A DNA stretch of 64,000 bases, from assembly GCA_944326525.1 (NCBI GenBank), contig CALVEG010000001.1, positions 124,001 to 188,000 on the forward strand, given 5' to 3'. Made by a program: the position numbers and the translations under genes. The notes under the pieces are model-generated. The model was not told the origin of the DNA and did not search any database. It saw nothing but the letters and a program-made list of their open reading frames with translations. The stretch's first letter is position 1; every line of letters begins with the position of its first letter. Positions 23,450-32,105 of the stretch are shown piece by piece. The stretch is from Candidatus Gastranaerophilales bacterium. GTDB lineage: Bacteria; Cyanobacteriota; Vampirovibrionia; Gastranaerophilales; Gastranaerophilaceae.

Positions 23450-24823
23450 TTATTCAGCTAAAAGTTCGTTAATAGCTTTAGCTGCTTTTTTACCAGCACC
23501 CATTGCATTGATTGCGTTAGATTCACCGACCGGAGCAACGTCACCGCCTGCGTAAACAGTTGGAATATTTGTCGCTCTTGTTTCTCCGTCAACGGTAATA
23601 TAGCCTCTTTTATCGGTAATTATTTCAATACCGTCGGCTTCGGCTGATCTTTGTATAATCGGGTTCGGACCAGTACCTAGCGCAACGATTACGGTATCAA
23701 GTTCAACAGTTTCGATTTTGCCTGTCGGAACAGGTTTTCTGCGTCCGCTTTCATCTGGTTCGCCAAGTTCCATTACTTCAAGTTCAACAGCTTTTACATA
23801 ACCGTCTTGTCCAAGAATTTCTTTTGGTGCGTATAAGAATTTAAATACAACACCTTCTTCTTTTGCGTGGCGGATTTCTTCCAATCTTGCAGGAAGTTCT
23901 TTTTCTGTACGTCTGTAAATGATGTAAACTTCTTCAAAACCTACTCTGACAGCAGTTCTTGCTGCATCCATTGCAACGTTTCCGCCGCCGAATACTGCAA
24001 CTTTTTTACCTACTCTTAAAGGTGTTGGGCTATCAGGTTGTCCTGCGTGCATCAAGTTTACTCTTGTCAAAAATTCGTTAGCTGAGAATACTCCGTTCAA
24101 GTTTTCGCCAGGAACGTGAAGCATTTTCGGCAAACCTGCGCCTGAGCAAATAAATATTGCATCAAATCCGTCTTCTTTTAATTGTTTAATCGTAATTGAT
24201 TTTCCGACAACGACATTTGTGTGGAATTCAACTCCCATAGCTTTAAGGTTTGTAATTTCTCTATCAAGAACAGTTCTTGGAAGTCTGAAAGGCGGAATTC
24301 CGTATCTTAAAACACCGCCGAGTTCGTGAAGTGCTTCAAAAACAACAACTTCGTGTCCTGCTTTTCTGAGGTCTGCTGCTGCTGTAATTCCTGCACATCC
24401 TGAACCTACGATTGCGACTTTTTTGCCTGACGGTTTAATTTCCGGCATATCAGCCTTTGTGTTGTCGCCAACGTATCTTTCTAAAGCTCCGATTGCAACC
24501 GGAAGTCCTTTAATTCCTAAAATACATTTGCCTTCGCATTGTCTTTCCTGCGGGCAAACACGACCGCATACTGACGGTAGCATACTTGTTTCACGAATAA
24601 TTTCGCCTGCTTTATCCAAATTGCCTTCCTTAATTTCATGGATAAATTGTGGAATTTGAATATTAACAGGGCAGCCTTTTACGCATTGTGGATTTTTACA
24701 ATTCAGACATCTTGAAGCTTCAAGTTTAACCTGTTCCGGTGTAAGATTGCTTTCTACCGGATCAAAATTTGAACGTCTTTGAATTTTATCCTGCTCTATT
24801 ACTCGTTGTCTTTCTACAGCCAT
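23450..24823 (-). CDS. gltA: NADPH-dependent glutamate synthase small-subunit-type oxidoreductase (GltA)
   Basis: This 457-residue flavoprotein is of the glutamate synthase beta/sulfide-dehydrogenase type, moving electrons from NAD(P)H through FAD and [4Fe-4S] clusters. The ATG at 24823 (MAVERQRV) is chosen because it has a GAAGGGG site; longer frames would run into the divergent mutS2 promoter. Cluster cysteines are in CLNCKNPQCVKGCP and CGRVCPQERQCEGKC, the FAD motif in GSGCAGITAAADL, and the NADPH motif in GGGNVAMDAARTA. No large subunit gene is adjacent. The length fits the homotetrameric form rather than a partial GltD. Confidence 0.93.
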   Translation of the reverse strand: MAVERQRVIEQDKIQRRSNFDPVESNLTPEQVKLEASRCLNCKNPQCVKGCPVNIQIPQFIHEIKEGNLDKAGEIIRETSMLPSVCGRVCPQERQCEGKCILGIKGLPVAIGALERYVGDNTKADMPEIKPSGKKVAIVGSGCAGITAAADLRKAGHEVVVFEALHELGGVLRYGIPPFRLPRTVLDREITNLKAMGVEFHTNVVVGKSITIKQLKEDGFDAIFICSGAGLPKMLHVPGENLNGVFSANEFLTRVNLMHAGQPDSPTPLRVGKKVAVFGGGNVAMDAARTAVRVGFEEVYIIYRRTEKELPARLEEIRHAKEEGVVFKFLYAPKEILGQDGYVKAVELEVMELGEPDESGRRKPVPTGKIETVELDTVIVALGTGPNPIIQRSAEADGIEIITDKRGYITVDGETRATNIPTVYAGGDVAPVGESNAINAMGAGKKAAKAINELLAE

Positions 24824-24921
24824 TTTATATCCCCTTCTTATATATAATCTGCTTTTAATATCAGTATTGTAATTAAAAAACGTAATCAATGCAAGAATTA
24901 ATTTAAAAACTTCATAATCAC

Positions 24922-24949
24922 TTGCAAAAAAGGCTTTAAATTGTAAAAT
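24922..24949 (+). promoter_or_regulatory. Promoter of mutS2 giving a leaderless transcript
   Basis: TTGCAA (24922-24927) and TAAAAT (24944-24949) are spaced 16 bases. Only six bases separate the -10 from the ATG at 24956, and no ribosome site exists, so RNA probably begins at the start codon. Confidence 0.7.
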
Positions 24950-24955
24950 TTCCTT

Positions 24956-27340
24956 ATGGATATTCAATCAAAGACATTAAAGACTTTAGAATTCGACAAA
25001 ATACAGGAAAAAATATCGCTTTTTGCAAAAATTTCACAAAGCAAAGAATTGGCTTTGGGGGCTAAAATCTATGATGAATATTCAGAGATTATTAAGGCTT
25101 TAAATTATACAAAGGAAGCAAAAAGTATTTTGGATTATGCGATAGATATACCTGTAGGTTTTGTTGCGGATATAAATCAAATTCAAAAAAGTGCTTTGAT
25201 TAGTTATTTAACACCGGAGGAATTGTTGGATGTTGCTCAGACGCTTAGGTCTTCTCGTCTTGTCAAAAAGTTTTTGTCGGACAATTCAGAGTCTGTTAAA
25301 ATTCCTCAACTCTTTGATTTATCTCAAAAGCTTTTGCAGGCAAGGGATTTGGAAGAAAAAATCTTTGATACATTTGACGAGAATTTAGAGATTAAAAAAG
25401 ATGCAACACCTGAACTTAAGGGATTGTGGGCATCGTTAGGAGATAATGAAAAGAATTTAAGAACAAGAGTTAATGATTTGTTGAATTCTGCGGAATTTTC
25501 AAAACATTTGCAGGAGAATATTTACACAACCCGAGATGACAGAATTGTTTTTCAGGTAAAAGCACCTTCCAAGAATAAAGTTAGAGGCATAGTTCACGAT
25601 GTGTCTGCAACGAACAAGACTTTTTATATTGAGCCGGAAGAACTTGTTCCTGTGAATAACAAAATTCGTGAAATTAGGGCGCAAATTCACGCTGAAGAAG
25701 TGAGGATTTTGGTAGAGCTTTCTTCTCTTGTGAAAGAAAAAATGACAGATTTGAAGATTGCAGAAAGAACGCTTGCAGAAATTGACTTTCATTTTGCAAA
25801 AGCGAGGTATGCCGCAAGAATTCAGGCGATAGAACCCGAAATTATCAAACGAGAATGCGGTGAAAAGGTTGTAATTTTTGAAAATATGCGTCATCCGCTT
25901 CTTATCGGGACTGTTGAAAATATTGTTTCAAACAATTTTGAAATCGGTAGAGATTACAAATCTATTATAATAACAGGTTCAAACACAGGCGGTAAAACAG
26001 TTACGATAAAAACAATCGGTCTGTTTTTGTTGATGGCAAAGGCAGGGTTTTTCCTTCCTTGCACAATGGCAAAGCTTTATCCGTTTAAAAAAGTTTTTGC
26101 TGATATCGGAGATGATCAAAGTATTTTGCAAAGTTTGTCAACATTTTCTTCTCACATGAAAAATATAATAGATATTGTTGAAAAATCCGATGAAGAAACT
26201 TATGTGTTGTTGGATGAAATTTGCGCTGGAACAGATCCTCAGGAAGGTTCGGTTTTAGCGAAAGTTATTCTTGAATATCTTGCGCAAAAAAATGTAATAT
26301 CAACGGTTACGACACATTATGGCGAATTGAAGGCGCTTGAGTATTCAAATCCGTATTTTAAAAACGCATCTGTCGAATTCGATACAAACACTTTAAAACC
26401 TACCTACAAGCTTTTATTAGGAATCCCAGGACTAAGCAACGCAATCGCAATTTCTGCAAATTTAGGTTTGAATAAAGAAATAACCGAAAAAGCCAAAGAA
26501 ATTCTGATAAATCAAAAAGATCCCTCAATTTTGGTTGTTGAAAAGCTTCAGGAAACACAGCAAAAACTCAGTGATAATCTTAAAAATACCGAAATTGCAA
26601 AAGAGGAAGCTGATGAATTAAAGAAAGAATATGAAGAAAATCTTGAAGCAATCAAAAAAGATAAGAAAAAAACAATCAAAAATATAAAGAATAAATTTGA
26701 TTACGAAATGCTTGAGGTTAGAGCGGAACTTAAAGAAATAATAGATGATATGCGCAAAGAAAAGACCGAAAAAATTGCGCGCAGATCTTATTCTCGACTT
26801 GCAAAACTTGAGCAGGGATTTAGAGAAAAACTTGATGAATATGACGAAAAAAACAGTTATCAGCCTGTCGATTTTGAGAAAATTCAAATCGGAGAAAAAT
26901 TAATCGTAAAAGAGCTTCATCAGCCTGTTGTACTTCTTTCAAAGCCCGATAAGAAAGGCAAAGTTCTTGTTCAGATGGGAAACATAAAAACAAATATGCC
27001 TAAAGATAAGCTTGCACCTTACGATAAAAAATACGAAACAAAATCAAGTATATATAAACCTGTGATGACCGAGCGGTTTGAACTTAGAAAAACTGAAATT
27101 TCAAACAGGCTTGATTTGAGAGGAAAAACGGTTGAGGATTCACTGGACGAGCTTGAAATTTTTCTGGATCACGCAAGTTTAGCAGGATTTAGCGAGGTTA
27201 CGGTAATCCATGGTCACGGCACAGGTGCTTTAAAATCTGCTGTTAGAGATTTTTTAAAGACATCTCCTTATGTAAAAGATTTTCGCCCCGGTGGTGACGG
27301 AGAAGGCGGTGACGGAGTAAGCGTTGTTGTTTTAAGATAG
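24956..27340 (+). CDS. mutS2: Endonuclease MutS2 with C-terminal Smr domain
   Basis: MutS2 is a MutS-like ATPase with a nuclease tail. Known roles are suppression of homologous recombination and rescue or splitting of collided ribosomes. The 794 residues contain the MutS core helices, a Walker A GSNTGGKTVT near 340-350, Walker B YVLLDEICAGTDPQEG, a long K/E-rich coiled arm (about 520-640), a KOW-like barrel and the Smr domain. The Smr domain has LDLRG near 718 and HGHGTGALK, with a GGDGEGGDG loop at the end. The start codon sits directly behind a promoter, so the mRNA looks leaderless. All motifs are intact. Confidence 0.97.
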   Translation: MDIQSKTLKTLEFDKIQEKISLFAKISQSKELALGAKIYDEYSEIIKALNYTKEAKSILDYAIDIPVGFVADINQIQKSALISYLTPEELLDVAQTLRSSRLVKKFLSDNSESVKIPQLFDLSQKLLQARDLEEKIFDTFDENLEIKKDATPELKGLWASLGDNEKNLRTRVNDLLNSAEFSKHLQENIYTTRDDRIVFQVKAPSKNKVRGIVHDVSATNKTFYIEPEELVPVNNKIREIRAQIHAEEVRILVELSSLVKEKMTDLKIAERTLAEIDFHFAKARYAARIQAIEPEIIKRECGEKVVIFENMRHPLLIGTVENIVSNNFEIGRDYKSIIITGSNTGGKTVTIKTIGLFLLMAKAGFFLPCTMAKLYPFKKVFADIGDDQSILQSLSTFSSHMKNIIDIVEKSDEETYVLLDEICAGTDPQEGSVLAKVILEYLAQKNVISTVTTHYGELKALEYSNPYFKNASVEFDTNTLKPTYKLLLGIPGLSNAIAISANLGLNKEITEKAKEILINQKDPSILVVEKLQETQQKLSDNLKNTEIAKEEADELKKEYEENLEAIKKDKKKTIKNIKNKFDYEMLEVRAELKEIIDDMRKEKTEKIARRSYSRLAKLEQGFREKLDEYDEKNSYQPVDFEKIQIGEKLIVKELHQPVVLLSKPDKKGKVLVQMGNIKTNMPKDKLAPYDKKYETKSSIYKPVMTERFELRKTEISNRLDLRGKTVEDSLDELEIFLDHASLAGFSEVTVIHGHGTGALKSAVRDFLKTSPYVKDFRPGGDGEGGDGVSVVVLR

Positions 27341-27397
27341 TTTTGCATAAATAAAATATTCTATTGTTTGTAATTAATATTAAATAATCATTTTCTG

Positions 27398-27406
27398 TGT
27401 TATAAT
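27398..27406 (+). promoter_or_regulatory. Extended -10 promoter of the M20 peptidase gene
   Basis: TGT TATAAT (27398-27406) lies about 30 bases before the ATG at 27438, with AAGGAG between. The -35 region is weak. Confidence 0.6.
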
Positions 27407-27437
27407 GTAGAGTAAGAATTATATTAAGGAGTTTGGT

Positions 27438-28598
27438 ATGATAATTAGTGAATTAAGAGAAGAAAATGAGCTTATAGACTTATTTTGCGGGCTTGCAGAA
27501 ACCCCATCCCCCTCAATGCAGGAAGAAAAAGTTATTGCATTTCTTGAGGATTACTGTCGCAAAAATAATCTTGAATATAGGTTAGACGCTTATAAAAATG
27601 TATTGATAAGGGTTCCTGCAACTGACAGCACAAAACCGCCGTTGCTTTTGTCCAGTCATATGGATGTTATAGGCGATGACAGTCCTGTGGAAGCTTATTT
27701 GGACGGAGATTTGATAAGAGCTAAAGGTAGAACTCTCGGTGCTGACGATAAGGCCGGGTTAGCTAATGCTCTTTATTTTGCAACAAAACTTGCAAAATCT
27801 TCAGTCCCTCACGGTGAATTGGAACTTGTGTTTACCAGAGATGAAGAAAACGGTGCGTCGGGAATTAGAAATATTGAATTTGATAAACTGAATTCAAAAT
27901 ATGTTCTTGTGCTGGATAGTGACAGTTTGGGACAACTTATGACTTCAGGTGCTAGCTATACTACCGTAAAAATTCACGTAACAAGCTTCAAAGGCGGTCA
28001 TTCGGGAATTGATATTGCTGATCCGACAAGAGAAAATGCCGCAAAACTTATTGCAGATATTATTTCAAATCTTCCGCAAGGGGTTTACTATTCCGAAAAC
28101 GGACAGGTTGTTACTTCTTGCAATATCGGCGGAATAATTTCAGGTAATGTTAAGGTTACAAATATTATTAACACAACAGCGGAAGCAAGTTATTCTATCA
28201 GAAGTTCCAGCCGCAAAATGGAAGAAGAACTTAAAAATCGTATGATTTTTGAAATTGATGATTTTAACAAACAATATGAAGGAATTGCAAAAGCTGAAAT
28301 AGTTTTTGAAGAACATCTTCCGCCGTTTGAAAAAGCCGAAGATGATTATATTCCGATATTGTTCGAGGCAGTTGCACGAAAAGTAGGGGTAACTCCTGAA
28401 ATTTCATCTTTCCACGCAGGGGCAGAAACTCATATTTACGCAAACAGAACAAATTCCAAAGGCGAAAAATTCTTACCTTTCTTGGTCGGGCTTGCGGATG
28501 TTCAAAATATGCACTCTTGTGAAGAAAATGTTGATTACAAATCTATAATTAAAGGTCAAGAATTGCTTGAAGCTTTTTATAAAGCTTATATTGATTAA
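27438..28598 (+). CDS. M20 family metallopeptidase, PepT-like
   Basis: This 386-residue zinc-dependent exopeptidase is of the M20 (peptidase T-like) family. LLSSHMDVIGDD carries the first metal histidine, GRTLGADDKAGLA the bridging aspartate, and TRDEENGASG the catalytic and metal acidic pair. SFKGGHSGIDI marks the dimerisation lid domain, and FHAGAETHIY near the end holds a metal histidine. It is cytosolic and likely cleaves short peptides; tripeptides are the known substrate of PepT. It has its own extended -10 promoter and a strong terminator, so it is monocistronic. Confidence 0.93.
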   Translation: MIISELREENELIDLFCGLAETPSPSMQEEKVIAFLEDYCRKNNLEYRLDAYKNVLIRVPATDSTKPPLLLSSHMDVIGDDSPVEAYLDGDLIRAKGRTLGADDKAGLANALYFATKLAKSSVPHGELELVFTRDEENGASGIRNIEFDKLNSKYVLVLDSDSLGQLMTSGASYTTVKIHVTSFKGGHSGIDIADPTRENAAKLIADIISNLPQGVYYSENGQVVTSCNIGGIISGNVKVTNIINTTAEASYSIRSSSRKMEEELKNRMIFEIDDFNKQYEGIAKAEIVFEEHLPPFEKAEDDYIPILFEAVARKVGVTPEISSFHAGAETHIYANRTNSKGEKFLPFLVGLADVQNMHSCEENVDYKSIIKGQELLEAFYKAYID

Positions 28599-28640
28599 TT
28601 TGGGTAGTTTTAAGAGTAATTTGAATATTTTAAGCAAACA

Positions 28641-28670
28641 AAAAGAGCAGTTTTGAAACTGCTCTTTTTT
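28641..28670. terminator. Bidirectional intrinsic terminator
   Basis: AAAAGAGCAGTTT / AAACTGCTCTTTT is symmetrical, with A and T runs on both sides. It serves the M20 peptidase gene (+) and the convergent transglycosylase gene (-). Confidence 0.93.
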
Positions 28671-28700
28671 GTTCAATAAATTTATTTATGTGTTTTTGTA

Positions 28701-29297
28701 TTATATTGCAAGAGTTGTTGCTTCAATTTCAAGTTCTATCGGCATTTCTTCAATAACCTCTACTTTTTTAGCTTCAGGCTTAACAGCAGGTGCTGATGCT
28801 TTAGGTGCTGCAGGAGCTGCTGCCTTAACCATCATTAAATCAGGATTTGCCTTGTAGTTGCGATAATCAGCCATAATTTTATTTACGAAACGTTTTGTTT
28901 CTGCGTACGGTGGAACTGCATTATAGCGTTTAACATTTCCTGGGCCTGCATTGTAAGCAGCAAGTGCCAATTCCATAGAACCGAACATTTTGTACATCAT
29001 CTTGTAGTACATAATTCCGCCTTTGATGTTGTCATTCAAAAGGTACGGATTTAATCCCATTCTTTTGGCAGTAGATGGCATCAATTGGAAAACTCCGACT
29101 GCTCCGTGGCTGCTTTTTGCTTCGTGTCTAAAACCTGATTCAGTTCTAGCAATAGATAAAGCAATAGCAGGATCTACTCCCATCTCAAGTGCATGTTTTA
29201 CAATAGTCGCTTTTACGGTGTTAACGTCCGCAGCCTGCGCGGGGGTATTGCAAAATATACACGCGAGTGCAAAAGTGATTAGTAATAATTTTCTCAA
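28701..29297 (-). CDS. Lytic transglycosylase (SLT domain)
   Basis: This 198-residue exported murein lytic transglycosylase cleaves the MurNAc-GlcNAc bond, forming 1,6-anhydro ends. A signal peptide (LLLITFALACIFCNTPAQA) is followed by the SLT fold. ARTESGF carries the catalytic Glu, HGAVGVFQLMPSTA and AAYNAGPGNVKRY complete the site. The tail (about 150-198) is A/P/K-rich and then acidic, which may tether it or bind partners. The start is TTG at 29297 with AGAGGA nine bases upstream; no better ATG exists. The 294 bases upstream to mtnP hold only promoters. Confidence 0.92.
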   Translation of the reverse strand: MRKLLLITFALACIFCNTPAQAADVNTVKATIVKHALEMGVDPAIALSIARTESGFRHEAKSSHGAVGVFQLMPSTAKRMGLNPYLLNDNIKGGIMYYKMMYKMFGSMELALAAYNAGPGNVKRYNAVPPYAETKRFVNKIMADYRNYKANPDLMMVKAAAPAAPKASAPAVKPEAKKVEVIEEMPIELEIEATTLAI

Positions 29298-29528
29298 AAT
29301 GTAATCCTCTGGTTGTAAATTGAAAATTCTTGAATAAACTAACCTCTCTCCTTAATTTGTTCAAGGTGTTAACCTTCAAGAACTAAATTTTATATCCATA
29401 TAATATTACAAAAAATTTAAATTTCAAGTCTTAATTTTTCTGAGGTGGCTAAAATGCTTGAACGACTTTGGTTTACAGATTGTTAAGAATGTAAATTTCT
29501 TGTCAAGTAAAAGTCAAATATATTAAGT

Positions 29529-29556
29529 TTGTGATAATTTTTTTTTATGATAAAAT
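29529..29556 (+). promoter_or_regulatory. Promoter of mtnP
   Basis: TTGTGA (29529-29534) and TAAAAT (29551-29556) have a 16-base T-rich spacer. AAAGGAGA and the ATG at 29592 follow. Confidence 0.65.
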
Positions 29557-29591
29557 TTTTACAGGGAATTAGAGTTTAAAAGGAGACATAA

Positions 29592-30395
29592 ATGGAAAAT
29601 AAAAAGCTTGCTACAATAGGTGTTTTTGGCGGATCAGGATTTTATAAATTTTTAGAAGATATTGAGGAAGTAAGAATAGAAACTCCTTATGGAATGCCGA
29701 GCGACAATCTTTTTATCGGTAAAATCGGTCCTCATAAAGTAGCTTTTATGCCAAGACACGGTAGAAACCATTCTATTTTGCCTCATCTTTTGAATTACCG
29801 AGCAAATGTTTGGGCAATGAAGTCAATCGGAGTTGAAAGAGTAATTTCTCCTTGTGCAGCCGGAAGTCTTCAAAAACACGTAAAACCCGGAGATTTTGTA
29901 ATTTGTGATCAGTTTGTGGATTGGACTGACGGAAGAAAATCAACTTTCTTTGAAGGTCCAATTGTAACCCACCCTTCAGCTGCTGAAACTTATTGTCCTG
30001 AGCTTAGAAAGCTTGCGATTGAAACAGGTAAAGAAATTGGGCTTACGATTCACGAAACAGGTACTGTTGTTGTAATTAACGGTCCAAGATTTTCAACTAA
30101 ATCAGAATCTAAGTTCTTTACAAATCAAGGTTGGGAAGTTATAAATATGACGGCGTTCCCTGAAAATTATCTTGTTAGAGAAATGGATATGTGTCCTTTG
30201 AATATTTCATTAATAACCGATTATGATGCAGGTTTGGTAGGAGATGTTCCGCCTGTTTCTCATCAGGAAGTAACGGAGGTTTTTGCGAATAATCTTGCTA
30301 ACCTTAAAACATTGCTCTTTAAGATGATTGAAAAAATTCCTGCAGAACGCAACAATTGTGTGTGCGCTCAGACTCAAAAAATGTCAAGATTATAG
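29592..30395 (+). CDS. mtnP: S-methyl-5'-thioadenosine phosphorylase
   Basis: The 267-residue trimeric phosphorylase splits methylthioadenosine into adenine and methylthioribose-1-phosphate in methionine salvage. GVFGGSGFYKF is the phosphate loop, MPRHGRNHSILPHLLNYRANVWA the central block, and SPCAAGSL and EGPRFSTKSE-like GPRFSTKSES follow. NMTAFPENYLVREM is the purine-site motif, with Asp in ITDYDAG favouring 6-amino purines. The identity as MTAP rather than inosine-type purine phosphorylase is likely but rests on these residues. It has its own promoter. A yggT gene follows by 20 bases. Confidence 0.93.
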   Translation: MENKKLATIGVFGGSGFYKFLEDIEEVRIETPYGMPSDNLFIGKIGPHKVAFMPRHGRNHSILPHLLNYRANVWAMKSIGVERVISPCAAGSLQKHVKPGDFVICDQFVDWTDGRKSTFFEGPIVTHPSAAETYCPELRKLAIETGKEIGLTIHETGTVVVINGPRFSTKSESKFFTNQGWEVINMTAFPENYLVREMDMCPLNISLITDYDAGLVGDVPPVSHQEVTEVFANNLANLKTLLFKMIEKIPAERNNCVCAQTQKMSRL

Positions 30396-30415
30396 TTTTA
30401 TAAGGGCTTAAATTT

Positions 30416-30685
30416 ATGATAAGAGGCTTAATATTTGGCATAAACAATATATTTTTAATTTTTTATATTTTAATATTTACCAGATTATTGTTAAGCTGGG
30501 TGCCTCGGTTTAATTGGTATAAGCAGCCGTGGAGATTTGTTTATCAATCAACCGAGGCGTATCTTTCATTGTTTAGAAGGTTTATTCCACCGATAAGAAT
30601 GATTGATATTTCGCCGATAGTAGCACTTTTGGTGTTGCAGATTGCGCAGCAGCTTATAATTTTTGCGTTATTTCAATTCCTATAA
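30416..30685 (+). CDS. YggT family membrane protein
   Basis: The 89-residue protein has two membrane segments (about 8-28 and 65-85). Between them is the family core WVPRFNWYKQPW, then a PIRMIDISPIVALLVL stretch, typical of YggT/Ycf19. Family members occur in most bacteria and in cyanobacteria and plastids, and are linked to osmotic stress or cell-envelope/division positioning. It lies 20 bases after mtnP and is probably cotranscribed. Confidence 0.9.
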   Translation: MIRGLIFGINNIFLIFYILIFTRLLLSWVPRFNWYKQPWRFVYQSTEAYLSLFRRFIPPIRMIDISPIVALLVLQIAQQLIIFALFQFL

Positions 30686-30763
30686 ATCAGCAGTTTAAGC
30701 TTTATTATTCCAGAAGCTTAATATATTGTTTTTTTTTCAGGTTTGGTATAAAGTTTAAATATT

Positions 30764-32104
30764 ATGAAAATAATAATTTTTGGCGCAACAGAGGTGGGAT
30801 GTCTTCTAGCAACAGAATTTTTTGAAGACCACGATATAACTATAATCGATAAAGAAGAAAACCGTACAGATGAGTTTAATAAGCTTGATATAAGCTTTGT
30901 TCAAGGTAATGCATCGGATCTGGAGGTTTTAAATCAGGCAGATATAAAGAATGCGGATATATTCATAGCTTGTACAGCAATGGATGAGATTAATATTGTT
31001 GCTTGTCTTGCGGCAAAAAGATACGGTAAGATAAGGACAATCTGTTTCGTAAGCAAAGAGGAGTATAAAAATACACTTACTTATGAAAAAAATGATGATT
31101 ATTTTACGGATGTTTTCATAGATTATATAATTTGGCCGGAAGAACTTTTGACACAGGAAATTTTCAGGATAGTAACTGTTGCGCATGCTCTTGATGTAGA
31201 AAATTTTGCGGATGGAAAAGCAAGGCTTCTTGAATATAGGGTAAAAGAGGGGCTTCCTATAATCGGGCAAAAGATTAAAGATATAGGTTTTACGGAAGAA
31301 ACTTTGATAGTTGGAATTACCAGAGACGGAGATTTGTTTATACCAAACGGAGAAACAGAAATTTTAGTTGAAGATAAACTTATATTTATGGGAACATCGC
31401 ATTCTTTGGATATTCTGGCCGGAACTTTTTTCCACGAAAAAGAGTGTGTGAAGAATGTTGCGATAATAGGCGGCGGAAATGTTGGCTTAATGTTGGCTAA
31501 AAGTTTAGAGAGTTTAAAAATAAAAACAAAAGTAATTGAAAAAAATCTTGAAAGATGTCATTATTTGGCAGAAGAACTTAGCAATACTTTAGTCATAAAC
31601 GGAGACGGTACGGATTTGAAACTTTTAGATGAAGAGGATATTGGATCTTCTGATGTTGTTATAAGTGTTACGAATAATGATGAGAGAAATTTACTTTGTT
31701 CTTTGCTCGCAAAACAGCTTGGAGTAAAACGAGTGATCGCAAGAGTTGCAAAAGTTTTGAATATTCCATTGTTTGAAAAAGTAGGAATTGATATAGCGAT
31801 ATCACCGAAAAATTCAGCGTTAAATGAGGTAAGAAACGACTTGCAAGAAAATGATGTTGATATACTAGCAACTGTAGAGCAGGGGCAGGGAGAAGTTTTA
31901 GAGATTGGTGTTCTTCCTGAGTTTAGCTGTAGAAAAATTATGGATTTGAATCTCCCAAAACGTGCAATAATTGGTGTTATAGAAAGAAAAAATGCCGTAA
32001 TTATTCCAAAAGGTGATACAGAATTGCGTTCCGGAGATGTTTTAATAATATTTACTCAGGCGGAGGATGCTCCGGAAATTAAGAGATTCTTTAAGGTGAA
32101 GTAG
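30764..32104 (+). CDS. trkA: Trk potassium uptake regulatory subunit TrkA
   Basis: TrkA is the cytosolic NAD(H)/nucleotide-binding ring that gates the TrkH channel. The 446 residues hold two RCK units. The first starts IIFGATEVGCLLA, where the glycine motif is altered to GATEVG. The second starts IIGGGNVGLMLAKSL (about 230-245) with normal glycines, and each is followed by a TrkA-C domain. Duplicate RCK architecture is normal. TATAAA (30747-30752) lies 11 bases before the ATG, with no clear ribosome site, so the leader is very short. trkH follows with 1 base between them. Confidence 0.95.
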   Translation: MKIIIFGATEVGCLLATEFFEDHDITIIDKEENRTDEFNKLDISFVQGNASDLEVLNQADIKNADIFIACTAMDEINIVACLAAKRYGKIRTICFVSKEEYKNTLTYEKNDDYFTDVFIDYIIWPEELLTQEIFRIVTVAHALDVENFADGKARLLEYRVKEGLPIIGQKIKDIGFTEETLIVGITRDGDLFIPNGETEILVEDKLIFMGTSHSLDILAGTFFHEKECVKNVAIIGGGNVGLMLAKSLESLKIKTKVIEKNLERCHYLAEELSNTLVINGDGTDLKLLDEEDIGSSDVVISVTNNDERNLLCSLLAKQLGVKRVIARVAKVLNIPLFEKVGIDIAISPKNSALNEVRNDLQENDVDILATVEQGQGEVLEIGVLPEFSCRKIMDLNLPKRAIIGVIERKNAVIIPKGDTELRSGDVLIIFTQAEDAPEIKRFFKVK

Positions 32105-32105
32105 A

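Noticed and set aside
24824..24967. N-terminal extension of gltA
   Set aside because: The extra 48 residues are not part of the family, overlap the mutS2 start on the other strand and lack a ribosome site.
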